The notes under the pieces were generated by a model. It saw nothing but the letters and a program-made list of their open reading frames with translations, searched no databases and was not told the origin of the DNA. A stretch of DNA of 27,002 nucleotides, taken from DAOTWP01 sp034435675 (GTDB lineage Bacteria > Chloroflexota > Anaerolineae > Aggregatilineales > Phototrophicaceae). The position numbers were made by a program, and so were the translations under genes. Within the stretch, counting starts at the first letter, position 1, and each line of letters starts with the position of its first letter. This document shows, in pieces, positions 8,521 through 17,111 of this stretch. The stretch covers positions 1 through 27,002 of the forward strand of contig DAOTWP010000246.1 of NCBI GenBank assembly GCA_034435675.1, read 5' to 3'.

Positions 8521-8552
8521 CCAGCGTCCCTGTAACAAGCGACAGCACACTT

Positions 8553-8589
8553 CCTGCTCCCTTCCGTGCTGCATGCAAGCAGGATTTTT
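8553..8589 (+). terminator. Weak hairpin with T-run after the phosphatase-amaP-kinase operon
   Basis: CCTGCT (8553-8558) can pair with AGCAGG (8578-8583) and is followed by ATTTTT. The loop is long (19 nt), so the structure is modest, but the T-run and the location 32 bases past the kinase stop suit a terminator. Confidence 0.4.
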
Positions 8590-8613
8590 CCGCTCCCACC
8601 TGCCTGCTCTTAC

Positions 8614-8645
8614 GCTGCTTGCAGTGCCGTGCGGCTGCAAGCAGC
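8614..8645. terminator. Perfect 11-bp inverted repeat downstream of the kinase gene
   Basis: Arms GCTGCTTGCAG (8614-8624) and CTGCAAGCAGC (8635-8645) pair perfectly around a 10-nt loop. A loose T-rich stretch (TTTTATCTT) begins about nine bases further on. It lies between the kinase operon and the response regulator and probably ends upstream transcription. Confidence 0.5.
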
Positions 8646-8785
8646 CCCTTGGCTTTTATCTTAGTTCACATATTTTCGGCATATATTTCATAAAAACTTC
8701 ACGGGCATTACGGAACAGTGATGGTATCTTTATTGTATGATTGAGATAAGTTGAGACAGCGGACACAGCCAATTCAGGTACAACA

Positions 8786-9529
8786 ATGTACAAGATACTC
8801 ATCGTTGATGACGATAAAACAATCCTCGATATGATTGAGCAGTTGCTGGACCAGGAAGGACACCTGACCCTGCGAGCAACCTCTGCGCACGAAGCCCTGG
8901 CGCTGATTGAACGCGCAACCCCGCATATGGTAGTGATTGATGTCAACCTGCCAGGGATGGACGGCATCACACTTTGCCGCCGCCTGCGGCTGCGTCCGGA
9001 ACTTTCCGAAACACCGATCATTTTCATTACGGGCGAAGACTCGTCTTACAGTGTTGTAGAGGCGCTGGGCGCAGGTGGCGATGATTACATCCGCAAACCG
9101 TTCGCCCTGCGCGAACTAGCCGCCCGGATACGTGCGCATTTGCGCCGCGTTGCACAGCAGTACACCAATGAAGATTTACCACGCATCCGGATCTACCCGG
9201 ACACCTACCGCGTGTTTGTCAATGAACGTGAAATCGAACTGACCCGCGTGGAATTTGACCTGCTGCTGTACCTGTGTGACTCGCCTGAAGAGTGGCATTC
9301 CACACGCGACCTGCTTGCAAATGTCTGGAGTTACCCACAGGGTGTCGGTGATGCCGCCCTCGTGCGCAACCACATTCGTAATCTGCGCCGTAAGCTGGAA
9401 GACACGCCGGAACGCCCGGAGATTATTCAGTCCCGGCATGGTCGCGGCTATATCATCCGTGCCAATGTCGAAGTTTTCAGCAGCGCCTCGCGTAATCTGG
9501 CACGAGTCGCCGTGAGGAGCCATTTGTAA
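8786..9529 (+). CDS. OmpR/PhoB-family response regulator
   Basis: 247-residue two-component response regulator. The receiver domain (about 3-118) has the acidic pocket Asp8-Asp10, the phospho-acceptor Asp52 (VIDVNLPGMDG), Thr82 (ITGED) and Lys104 (RKPF). The C-terminal winged-helix DNA-binding domain (about 130-232) shows LTRVEFDLLLYL and the recognition and wing region VRNHIRNLRRKL to RHGRGYIIR, typical of OmpR/PhoB. No histidine kinase gene is adjacent on either side, so it is an orphan here. It is followed after 301 bases by the Tad-like surface genes on the same strand, which makes them possible targets; that is inference only. A weak AGG lies upstream of the ATG. Confidence 0.95.
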   Translation: MYKILIVDDDKTILDMIEQLLDQEGHLTLRATSAHEALALIERATPHMVVIDVNLPGMDGITLCRRLRLRPELSETPIIFITGEDSSYSVVEALGAGGDDYIRKPFALRELAARIRAHLRRVAQQYTNEDLPRIRIYPDTYRVFVNEREIELTRVEFDLLLYLCDSPEEWHSTRDLLANVWSYPQGVGDAALVRNHIRNLRRKLEDTPERPEIIQSRHGRGYIIRANVEVFSSASRNLARVAVRSHL

Positions 9530-9606
9530 GCACCCTGTGTACCTGCTGACAACCATAACCCGAACTTACTCACGGTGGGGTCACCTGCCAGCCAATTTCA
9601 CCAGCC

Positions 9607-9638
9607 AACATGCCGGGATACACCGTACCCGGCATGTT
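9607..9638. terminator. Perfect 11-bp inverted repeat after the response regulator gene
   Basis: Arms AACATGCCGGG (9607-9617) and CCCGGCATGTT (9628-9638) flank a 10-nt loop, 77 bases beyond the response regulator stop. There is no T-run, only GTATTA. A terminator role is inferred from position; it has the same geometry as the repeats at 1710 and 8614. Confidence 0.5.
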
Positions 9639-9767
9639 GTATTACAGCAGCAGACATCTGCCTGCGGGCATGTTTTCCCGCGCAGCCTGGAGCACCCATC
9701 GCTGCTGCACGCTCAAAACTCTATCAGTATCTTTACAGTTGCCGCACAACAATCAACTCTGGCTTTG

Positions 9768-9776
9768 TGGTATCAT
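9768..9776 (+). promoter_or_regulatory. Candidate extended -10 promoter for the Tad-like block
   Basis: TGGTATCAT (TG at 9768-9769, TATCAT at 9771-9776) fits an extended -10 with one mismatch, 55 bases before the first TadE-like start. The -35 region at 17 bp (AACAAT) is poor. Confidence 0.4.
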
Positions 9777-9830
9777 CAATTTACCGGGATAGACCTGACA
9801 ATCATCCAAATCTAGGTTGAGGTCGTACCA

Positions 9831-10955
9831 ATGCGTAAATTCATCAGGCGAATTATCGAGATTTTAGATGACACCCCGGCAGATTACGGGAAGCGGCGTT
9901 CCAGAGGGCAGAGCCTTGTGGAAATGGCGTTTATCTCGCCGCTGCTGATTATGTTGTTTGCCGGTATTGTCGAAATTGGCTGGTATGCAAATAACTACCT
10001 GAATCTGCTGGAGACTGCGCGTGTCGGCGCACGTGCCGGAACCGTCCAGGAAGGCGATAACACCCCCCTGCGTTGGGAAGAACGCCTTGCGCAGTTCAAT
10101 GTGGTTGAGGAACTGGGCGGGCTACCTGCTGTTAATAACCCCGTTCGTGATTGCGGCTATATCGCCGCAAACGAAGATTATGCCGGGTTTTATAACATCC
10201 TCATGTGCCTGATGGTCAACGCCATCCAGCCGCTGGAAATCCGCGACGATATTACTAGTCAGGACGACATCGTCATTTCGGTGTTTGCCATCCAGTCCAT
10301 TGATAATACCGATGGCGATGGAGACGGCGATATTAACCTGAACAATCCCGTGCCTTCTGCGGGTGCGCGCCCACAGCGCGTTCGCCAGCCCATTGTAGTC
10401 GGGCGCTATCCGGCAAATGCCAATGAATGCACGGTTGATGATGGCGGTGGCTACATCCGCATCGAGCGTGATCCATTCGATTACATTGAGAATAACTCGC
10501 TGAATACGCGATCTATTGACCTCGGCGGTGGGGTGCTGCGCACATTCCCGCTGGAGTTGATCCGCAACCCTGCCGAGCCTGATCCTGCCGGCTGGATTGA
10601 ATTTCGCGATGACAGCTTTGAACGCCAGCGCGGCTTTGTGCTGTATGGCAACCACCGCGTGAGCAACACGGCGGTGAACTGCTATGGTTCCGAGTGGGAT
10701 GTCGCCCGCATGGAAACACTGATGAACCTGCCGGAACTGGCGCGCAATAACCCCACTGGTTCGCTCACTGCTGACGAACGGGAGTGGCTGCCCAATCAGG
10801 GGATCGTTCTGGTGGAGATTTTCTGGCAGCACGAACTGCTGCTGCAAATTCCGCTGTTCTCGCCAGTGTTTGATATTCTGGGTCCCTCGACGATCATCTC
10901 CGTCTGGTCCGCCTTCCCGGTTCCCTCCGCAGAACCGCGGATCCGGTTCGAATAG
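9831..10955 (+). CDS. TadE-like pseudopilin with large ectodomain
   Basis: 374 residues. A basic N-terminus (to about residue 25) leads into GQSLVEMAFISPLLIMLFAG, the TadE-type segment. Gly26 followed by Glu31 at +5 fits the prepilin-peptidase site of Tad pseudopilins (cleavage after Gly, Glu at +5). The hydrophobic helix runs to about residue 50, then WYANNYLNLLETARVGARAG, the usual TadE continuation. The remaining 300 residues form an exported region with no domain I recognise, including an acidic Asp/Gly stretch (DGDGDGDINLNN) that might bind calcium. Typical TadE proteins are 150-200 residues, so this is nearly double. A GAGG ribosome site lies eight bases before the ATG. It is the first of three consecutive Tad-type genes, 14 bases before the next. 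The TadE call is firm; the function of the ectodomain is unknown. Confidence 0.85.
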   Translation: MRKFIRRIIEILDDTPADYGKRRSRGQSLVEMAFISPLLIMLFAGIVEIGWYANNYLNLLETARVGARAGTVQEGDNTPLRWEERLAQFNVVEELGGLPAVNNPVRDCGYIAANEDYAGFYNILMCLMVNAIQPLEIRDDITSQDDIVISVFAIQSIDNTDGDGDGDINLNNPVPSAGARPQRVRQPIVVGRYPANANECTVDDGGGYIRIERDPFDYIENNSLNTRSIDLGGGVLRTFPLELIRNPAEPDPAGWIEFRDDSFERQRGFVLYGNHRVSNTAVNCYGSEWDVARMETLMNLPELARNNPTGSLTADEREWLPNQGIVLVEIFWQHELLLQIPLFSPVFDILGPSTIISVWSAFPVPSAEPRIRFE

Positions 10956-10969
10956 GTACAGGCAAAACT

Positions 10970-13462
10970 ATGATACGACAGTTGCTACCACGCTATATGA
11001 GAAAGCGCGAACGCGGGCAAGCGGTCGTTGTGCTGGCGTTTGGGTTTGTCGCGCTGCTGATGTTTGTGGGCATCGTCACCGATATCTCGCTGATGTTCGT
11101 GCGTTACACCACGCTGCGCCGTGCTGTGGACAGCGCGGCAATCGCGGCTGCCGGGCAGATGCGGCGGGATCGCAACATGGCGAATGTCCAGCTTGCGGCG
11201 CGCCAGTTTATCGAGTTTCACGGCATTGCGCCAGATACCGTGCTGGTCGAAACCTGCCAGACTGAACAGGCGGCGGCGGCGGCGGAAAGCCGCCCGGTGG
11301 ACGCCGATTTGTGTACCAATGAACAGCGCAAGCTGGTGCGTGTGACCGCGCAGGTGCGCTCGCCAACCGTTTTCCTGCAGCTTTTCGGCTGGACGGACAT
11401 CGTGTTGGAAGCCAGCGCCTATTCCGAAACCGCTGTGCTGGATGTCGTCATCGTCATGGACGTGTCCGAATCGATGCTCGAAAGCACGACCTATGACCAG
11501 TGGGCAAACATCGGCATGGGACGTGCCTATGTGCCCCCCACTGTGTGGGACTATGCGCGCAACGTCAACGGCGGCACTGACCCGACAGGCAACCAGTGGT
11601 TGTTCACGTGGAACGCCATGACCGTGGATGCCTCGCTGTATGGCGACCCGCTGGATCGTCCGGGATCCGGTTCTGTGCCGGGGGACACCAGCTACCAGAC
11701 CAACCTAAACCCGCTGCTGATTGAGTATAATTATGGCGCTGCGGTGACGCTGGAACCGCGCACAGAATGTACGGTGCGCTTCTGGTCGAACTCAATCAAT
11801 GTGCCCGTGCCCGATGGCAGCGGATTTAACCTGCTGAACCAGTACGCCACGAATGCCCCGGCAACCGACTGGGCGCGCCGCCGCCGACCCTTCCCCGATT
11901 TCTACGATGGCTTTGTGCCAACCTACAATTTCTATGGCTGCTGCAATGACCCCGGCAATGGGACGGTTGACGCGAATGGCAATGTTACCGGCATTAGCAG
12001 CGCAGCGCGTGATAACGACTTTTCCGACCTGATCTGCCAGCCGTTCAAAGAAGCACGCGACGCAACCCGCCTGTTCCTCAACACGATTGACTTTGAACGC
12101 GGTGACCGTGTCGCGTTTGTGACCTTCGACCAGCAGGCATTTCTGATTGACCCGGACGGCACAAACGGTGGTTTTACCCACATGATCGGCGGCGCGGTGG
12201 GTGGTGTTCAGGCGCGTGAGATGGCAACGACTACCCTCAACCGCTATGTGGGCGTGCGTTCCGAGCCGGCATTTTACCACTGGAACGAAACCACCGGCGG
12301 CTGGGACAGCTTCATCGCGCCCAGCTCTACCAATGCCGACCTGAGAGTGTCGGCAGATTTCCGTGAAGCGCCGAACAACTATCCGGTGGCAAATGACTGC
12401 GTGTTTATCAATGCGGCGCTGCCCTTCCCTTACAGCCCATACACCAGTGTCAGCAATATGACACCCATCTTCAACCGCGCGGTTCCGGGCGCGACTCCAC
12501 TGCGCTGGGCACGTACACCCGGCGATCCGAATCTCGCGGACCGCGACGGCAACCCGGTGCTGACGACACAGAACTACGAGTTTCGTGGCGCCTGCCGTGG
12601 GACGAATGTTGGCGCGGCGCTGCGTGAAGCGAGCAACGCGCTGCTGATGCCCGAAACCACGCGCAGCGCTAATACGGTGTGGGTTATCGTGCTGCTGGGT
12701 GACGGTGCGGCTGGCGCCAGCGACCCGGTGGTGCGCAATGGGCAGCCGCAGACAACGGCAAATCCATATCTGAACAGTGGGAACAACCCGGTTCCGGCAG
12801 ATTATGGCGCTTACGGTGTTTGCCCGACCACCAGCGGGGCGGAACTGTTCGATCCTGATGGTTTCCCCTATTGTTCGGACGAAGATGTTCAGACGCGCCA
12901 TTTTTGCAGCTTCCGCAGCGCGCCATGCGACGGCAATGTCAACGATCTTAACTGCGGTTATCCTGTGGTTGGTTTCCCGGATGATACGTCAGACATTGAT
13001 CTGGGGGCGCCGGGGTGCAGCGCCGACTACGATGTGGACGACTATGCTCGTGACTGGGCGGATTACGTGGGTCTGGAATCGGAAAATGGCGCGGACGCGC
13101 TGCTGCCGACAGTGTTCACGATCGGCTTCGGGCTGGACTTCTCGCAAGGCAGCGGCACCTGTGGTGAAAATGTGGCGGACTGTCTGGGTGAAGAACTGCT
13201 GCGTTATGTTGCCGATGTCGGCGATAACTTCCGCATTGACACCGATTACCAGCAGGCATGGCTGTTTCTGCGTGATGGGCAGCCGATTGGTGATTATGGT
13301 CCGCGCGGTATCTGCGAAGATCCCAATGCTCCTGCGGGGACGTATGCGCCGATCGCACCCACTGAAAATTGTGGGAACTACTTCAATGCGCCAGACCAGA
13401 CAGAGCTGAATGTCGTCTTTAACGAAATCGCATCACGGATGTTCACGCGAATTGCACGCTAA
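10970..13462 (+). CDS. TadG-like surface protein with VWA domain
   Basis: 830 residues. The N-terminus has the TadE/G segment ERGQAVVVLAFGFVALLMF (residues 14-32) followed by the TadG hallmark LRRAVDSAAIAAAGQM. Unlike true TadE it has no Glu at +5 after Gly16, as usual for TadG. After a membrane-proximal domain comes a VWA domain: MIDAS DVSES (Asp164, Ser166, Ser168), Thr545 in RGTNVGAAL and Asp578 in LLGDG. About 190 residues separate the MIDAS strand from the helix ending RDATRLFLNTIDFERGD, with another 140 before the threonine loop, so the VWA is heavily interrupted. Many Cys residues and CxxGx-type loops suit an extracytoplasmic location. The C-terminus NEIASRMFTRIAR is TadG-like. It lies 14 bases after the TadE-like gene, with only a weak ribosome site. 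Confidence 0.85.
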   Translation: MIRQLLPRYMRKRERGQAVVVLAFGFVALLMFVGIVTDISLMFVRYTTLRRAVDSAAIAAAGQMRRDRNMANVQLAARQFIEFHGIAPDTVLVETCQTEQAAAAAESRPVDADLCTNEQRKLVRVTAQVRSPTVFLQLFGWTDIVLEASAYSETAVLDVVIVMDVSESMLESTTYDQWANIGMGRAYVPPTVWDYARNVNGGTDPTGNQWLFTWNAMTVDASLYGDPLDRPGSGSVPGDTSYQTNLNPLLIEYNYGAAVTLEPRTECTVRFWSNSINVPVPDGSGFNLLNQYATNAPATDWARRRRPFPDFYDGFVPTYNFYGCCNDPGNGTVDANGNVTGISSAARDNDFSDLICQPFKEARDATRLFLNTIDFERGDRVAFVTFDQQAFLIDPDGTNGGFTHMIGGAVGGVQAREMATTTLNRYVGVRSEPAFYHWNETTGGWDSFIAPSSTNADLRVSADFREAPNNYPVANDCVFINAALPFPYSPYTSVSNMTPIFNRAVPGATPLRWARTPGDPNLADRDGNPVLTTQNYEFRGACRGTNVGAALREASNALLMPETTRSANTVWVIVLLGDGAAGASDPVVRNGQPQTTANPYLNSGNNPVPADYGAYGVCPTTSGAELFDPDGFPYCSDEDVQTRHFCSFRSAPCDGNVNDLNCGYPVVGFPDDTSDIDLGAPGCSADYDVDDYARDWADYVGLESENGADALLPTVFTIGFGLDFSQGSGTCGENVADCLGEELLRYVADVGDNFRIDTDYQQAWLFLRDGQPIGDYGPRGICEDPNAPAGTYAPIAPTENCGNYFNAPDQTELNVVFNEIASRMFTRIAR

Positions 13463-13547
13463 AGCCGCTAACGTTGGCGAAGAAGTGTACTGATCGCGCG
13501 CACAACAGCAACTCTACACTCAGGTTCGAGGTTGTCGCCGGTGTATG

Positions 13548-13563
13548 GGCAGGTTTTCCTGCC
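13548..13563 (+). promoter_or_regulatory. Short hairpin in the leader of the third Tad-like gene
   Basis: GGCAGG-TTTT-CCTGCC makes a perfect 6-bp stem with a four-base loop, 29 bases before the preferred start codon at 13593. It could affect mRNA processing or translation within the operon; no direct evidence supports a role. Confidence 0.3.
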
Positions 13564-13592
13564 TGTGCGCCGGAATGGACAAGGGGGCGTCA

Positions 13593-16157
13593 ATGGATGC
13601 ACAGGAAACAGAGCTGATTAAGCCAAAGAAGAAGAAAAAAGAGGGGCAAACGCTGGCAGAATTCGCCATTACCCTGCCGCTGCTGCTGCTGCTGATCTTC
13701 GGGATTATCGAGTTTGGACGGTTGTTCCAGAGCTGGGTCACGCTGCAAAACGCCGCGCGTCGTGCCGTGCGTTATGCCAGCACCGGGGATTATGATCTTG
13801 ATCTATATTCCGATGTCAACGTCCTGGTTCCTTGCGAAGTTGGGGATACACGCGGCACACGTGCCACCTTAAGTTATGGTGGCGCGCCGGTCCAGGTCTA
13901 TCAGGGTCCTGGTGAGAGCCTGTTTGCGACGTGGTATTCCGGCTTGAACTGCGACCCCGGCAAGGTCGAGGTTGACCGAGAGTCAGGTCAGGGCGTGAAC
14001 GGTCCGCATGGAGAGATGCGCCGCGACATTTTGCGCATTGTTTCGATCCAACAGGAAGCGCGGGCAGGCGCAACTGGCTTGTGGCTTGATGATGTGACCT
14101 TCGAGAACACACAGGCAAACATCCGTGACGAACATCTCTATTCAGCGTGGAGCCATCGCCCGGATTTAGGCGCGCCCAGTCCGGAAAGCCTTGAACCGCG
14201 CTGGTTTGATGTGACCATTTGCAGCACGCGCGAGATGATGGATCCGCCCGAACCCGGCGGCGTGGGCGGGTCTTCTGCCTTCTATGCCAGTGGGGGCACG
14301 CGCCGCTTCCTCGATCAGGAAGTGCCCAATCCCTCCCTGTGCCATATGAACGAAATTCCATCGGCAGAGGCGCAGAGCGGCGGTGCAACGGTTAACTCCG
14401 GCGTGCCCTGGCTCGATGCGGGTGGTCCGGGCGACCGCGTGACCGTCACAGTGACTTATAACCATCCGCTGGTGACGCCGCTCGGTTTTGCCCGTTATAT
14501 CACCATCTCGGCATCGCGCAGTGGTATCGTGGAATCATTCCGCGCGGCACGCGCCGTCAGCGCCATCAGCAATGTGCCGCCGGTGGGCAGCGGGTTTGCT
14601 ACTTCGACGCCGACGCTCACCCCCATGCCGCCCAATCTGGTGCTGGATTTCCAATGCGGCACAGACGGTGTAGAGTTCCGCGTGACCAATGTCCTCCCCG
14701 GCGGACCAATGCAGTCACCGCAGGATTATCGTATCGACAGTGTGCTGATGGGCAATTTCCAGTTAGGCGCACAAGGCACCACTGGTTGGATTATCGCCGG
14801 ATGGGGCACGCACCGCTTTACCAGCGGCTCGCTGGATGCCACGCATACCTGCCAGGAGCCGCCACCCACAGAAACCCCCACGGCAACAGCGACCGAGGAA
14901 TTTACCTGCGATGCGCTGCAAGTCGAAGAGGTGCGTTTCTCCGGACCGCGCGTGTGGATCAATATCCGCAATGACAACCCGCAGCCGGCATCGCTGAGCC
15001 GTGTCAACCTGCTGTGGAAGGATAACGTGCTGGACTTCCCGAACATGACGATGTCAATTATGTCGATTGGCAGTCAGGTACACTGGACAGGGTCGGATAG
15101 CACTTCACCGACACAGACCAATGCGGAAGGGACATTCTATCCGAATGACCGTGCCGTAGTGCCCGGTTTCGACAACATCGCCCGCCCGATGGATACCACC
15201 ACATGGGAAGGCGTGTTTGTCAACGGACCGGCGCTGCTGCAGGACTACCTGACCCCCTGGGATTTCGGCGGTTCAGAATTCTACTTCGTCTATCAGGATG
15301 GCGCAGGCAACATTCAGGAATGCATGAAGGCACTGTTCCTGCCGCCGCCGCCGCCCAGCCCCACGCCGAATCCGAATTCGCCGACGCCGACCTGGACGCC
15401 GGACTGCGCAGGGGAACTGCTGCAAATCCGTTTTGACAGCTTCCATGACTACGGTGTGGTTAAGCTGGTCATCGTCAATAATAGTCGTGCGGTTGCGCCG
15501 TTCACCGGGTTCAACGTCGTCTGGCGCAAGGCGGTGCCATCACTGCGCTTAGACAGCGTCAGCATTGGCGGTGGTATCCCCGGCGATCCCTCAAGTACAA
15601 CGCTGTGGATCTCCGGCGCTACCGACCAGGATGCCAACTCGCCAACCATCGGTTCGCCCGGCGCACCGATCTCAACCATTACCACAGGACGCGAAGGACA
15701 GTGGGTTGCCCCTGGCGGTGAATACACCATCCCGGCGCAGTCGGCTATCGCCGTCTGGCTGAACTTCCGTGGTTATGCGCGCCCGTTGAGCGAAGCTGGT
15801 ATGTCAGCGTCGGATTTCAACGGCAGCCTCTTCGAGATTAGCTGCGGTCGTGAGCGCCGTCCGTGGACGGGTGGTGGTAGTGGCGGCGGCGGCGGTGGCG
15901 GCGGTGGCGGCGGTGGCAGCAGCGGTTTCATCCCGCTGTTCGAAGTGCCCACCCCGCGCCCGACCAATACGACAGGTCCGACCAATACCCCGCGCCCGAC
16001 GTATACGCCGTCGATCACGCCGACACCCGGACCACCGACGAAGACGTTTACCCCGGCTCCGCCGACGGTAACGCGAACGCCGGCTCCGTCGACGAATACT
16101 CCGCCGCCAACAGACATTCCGCTGCCAACGCCGGTGGATCAGGGACGCAACGACTAG
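13593..16157 (+). CDS. TadE-like protein with three repeats, poly-Gly and Pro/Thr-rich tail
   Basis: 854 residues from the preferred ATG at 13593, which has AGGGGGC five bases upstream; the frame stays open to 13545 but earlier Mets have no ribosome site. A lysine-rich N-terminus leads to EGQTLAEFAITLPLLLLLIFGIIEF: Gly18 and Glu23 (+5) make a Tad prepilin-type site. An ectodomain to about residue 345 follows. Then come three related beta-rich repeats, each opening with a Cys pattern (DFQCGTDGVEFRV, FTCDALQVEEVRF, DCAGELLQIRFDS) and separated by Pro/Thr linkers (PPPTETPTATATE and PPPPPSPTPNPN). Near residue 765 there is a run of 12 Gly, then a tail of TNTPRPT-like motifs. Such tails are common on Chloroflexota surface proteins and may span or coat the envelope. 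It ends the Tad-like block. Confidence 0.82.
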   Translation: MDAQETELIKPKKKKKEGQTLAEFAITLPLLLLLIFGIIEFGRLFQSWVTLQNAARRAVRYASTGDYDLDLYSDVNVLVPCEVGDTRGTRATLSYGGAPVQVYQGPGESLFATWYSGLNCDPGKVEVDRESGQGVNGPHGEMRRDILRIVSIQQEARAGATGLWLDDVTFENTQANIRDEHLYSAWSHRPDLGAPSPESLEPRWFDVTICSTREMMDPPEPGGVGGSSAFYASGGTRRFLDQEVPNPSLCHMNEIPSAEAQSGGATVNSGVPWLDAGGPGDRVTVTVTYNHPLVTPLGFARYITISASRSGIVESFRAARAVSAISNVPPVGSGFATSTPTLTPMPPNLVLDFQCGTDGVEFRVTNVLPGGPMQSPQDYRIDSVLMGNFQLGAQGTTGWIIAGWGTHRFTSGSLDATHTCQEPPPTETPTATATEEFTCDALQVEEVRFSGPRVWINIRNDNPQPASLSRVNLLWKDNVLDFPNMTMSIMSIGSQVHWTGSDSTSPTQTNAEGTFYPNDRAVVPGFDNIARPMDTTTWEGVFVNGPALLQDYLTPWDFGGSEFYFVYQDGAGNIQECMKALFLPPPPPSPTPNPNSPTPTWTPDCAGELLQIRFDSFHDYGVVKLVIVNNSRAVAPFTGFNVVWRKAVPSLRLDSVSIGGGIPGDPSSTTLWISGATDQDANSPTIGSPGAPISTITTGREGQWVAPGGEYTIPAQSAIAVWLNFRGYARPLSEAGMSASDFNGSLFEISCGRERRPWTGGGSGGGGGGGGGGGGSSGFIPLFEVPTPRPTNTTGPTNTPRPTYTPSITPTPGPPTKTFTPAPPTVTRTPAPSTNTPPPTDIPLPTPVDQGRND

Positions 16158-16187
16158 TGCGTTAGCGTCACAGGATAATTAATCAGC

Positions 16188-16240
16188 AGGGGAGGGAACA
16201 GGCAGATCACTGCCCGAACTCTCCCCTTTCGTTTCTCTGC
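16188..16240 (+). terminator. Hairpin terminator after the Tad-like block
   Basis: AGGGGAG (16188-16194) pairs with CTCCCCT (16221-16227), enclosing an inner stem GGCAG/CTGCC (16201-16205 and 16210-16214), and is followed by T-rich TTTCGTTTCT. It lies 31 bases after the stop of the last Tad-like gene and could also stop the converging minus-strand DUF2085 transcript, though the T-run favours the plus strand. Confidence 0.7.
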
Positions 16241-16288
16241 CTGCCTGGCGTGCTTAGGTCTGTAACGCGACGGTGGGCGCGCTGCTGC

Positions 16289-17104
16289 TCAGGAACGCCT
16301 ACGCTGCGGGATAGGCACCCCTGCCTGTGCCAGTTTTTGCTCAATCGCCCTGCATGTGTCGCGCATAGACATTTCCAGATAGGGGAATGCCAGCCAGACA
16401 TTCATCAGCCCGAACAGTGTGCCGGTCAACACCCTGAATGCGGGCACAGTTTCGCGCGGTGTCCACAGGTTGAAGGGTGGATAGCCCAACATCTGGCTGA
16501 AGCCGTCAATGCCAATCGGCGCGACGCCCAGCAGGATATACAACCACAGTGGCACCGGTCGCAGCCAGCGGCGCAGCCACACGGTGTAGATGATGCCCCC
16601 GACGAACATTGCCAGGTAGATGCTCATATCGCGCTCACACAGCGGCATTTTGTAGCCCATCTGCGCATCACCCAGGAATTCGCGTGAGGCAAGCTGCAAC
16701 CAGGGCGTGAACTCGCGCAGATCCGCGCTGGTCAGTGTTTCGGGCACATAACCGTTGTACTGCTCAAAGTAGCGGCTGTAAATGGCGCTGAACTCGGTAG
16801 AATTGGCGGCATAAATGTCAAACGGGATCACACCGTTCGCCGCATCTTCCAGCGGATACACGGACTGTTCGCCGTAGAGGAAGAATGAACGAAAGGCGAA
16901 TTGATGGCAGAATGGGCTGTAAATCGCGTAGAGCACCCGCCCCGGACCCTCGATGCCCAGATGCATCAGCGTGGGGGCAAGCACCGGCATCGCCACGTAA
17001 ATGCCGAGAAATACCAGCGCGATACGCCCCCAATGACGCGCCAGAGCCAGTGTAAACAAATTAAGACGCAGCCCAAACGAACGTTGTGGCGTGCTTGCTG
17101 CCAT
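16289..17104 (-). CDS. DUF2085 family membrane protein
   Basis: 271-residue multi-pass membrane protein from the ATG at 17104, chosen because GAGGT lies five bases upstream and a hydrophobic helix (about residues 27-47) follows directly; the open frame runs back 38 codons without membrane character. The family's conserved pair is visible: SPFCHQFAFRSFFLYGE (Cys66-His67-Gln68), and later CERDMSIYLAMFVGG. About 90 residues between them form a long extramembrane loop. Further helices follow (FVGGIIYTVWL, VPLWLYILLGVAPIGIDG, VLTGTLFGLMNVWLAF). It is the last gene of an operon, seven bases after a thioredoxin-like gene. Its function is unknown. The conserved Cys residues beside two thiol-redox genes hint at a redox-dependent or cofactor role. 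Confidence 0.85.
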   Translation of the reverse strand: MAASTPQRSFGLRLNLFTLALARHWGRIALVFLGIYVAMPVLAPTLMHLGIEGPGRVLYAIYSPFCHQFAFRSFFLYGEQSVYPLEDAANGVIPFDIYAANSTEFSAIYSRYFEQYNGYVPETLTSADLREFTPWLQLASREFLGDAQMGYKMPLCERDMSIYLAMFVGGIIYTVWLRRWLRPVPLWLYILLGVAPIGIDGFSQMLGYPPFNLWTPRETVPAFRVLTGTLFGLMNVWLAFPYLEMSMRDTCRAIEQKLAQAGVPIPQRRRS

Positions 17105-17111
17105 AATGACC

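Larger units (their letters stand above)
9530..9830. other. 301-bp intergenic region upstream of the Tad-like block
   Basis: No credible gene. The first half holds a perfect inverted repeat (9607-9638); the second half is less GC-rich and carries a plausible extended -10 promoter just before the first TadE-like gene, with a GAGG ribosome site at 9819-9822. The small open frames here have no protein-like features. Confidence 0.6.

Noticed and set aside
15880..15920. GGC/GGT-rich repeat as a possible non-coding repeat element
   Set aside because: It keeps the reading frame and encodes a poly-Gly linker between the last repeat and the Pro/Thr tail.
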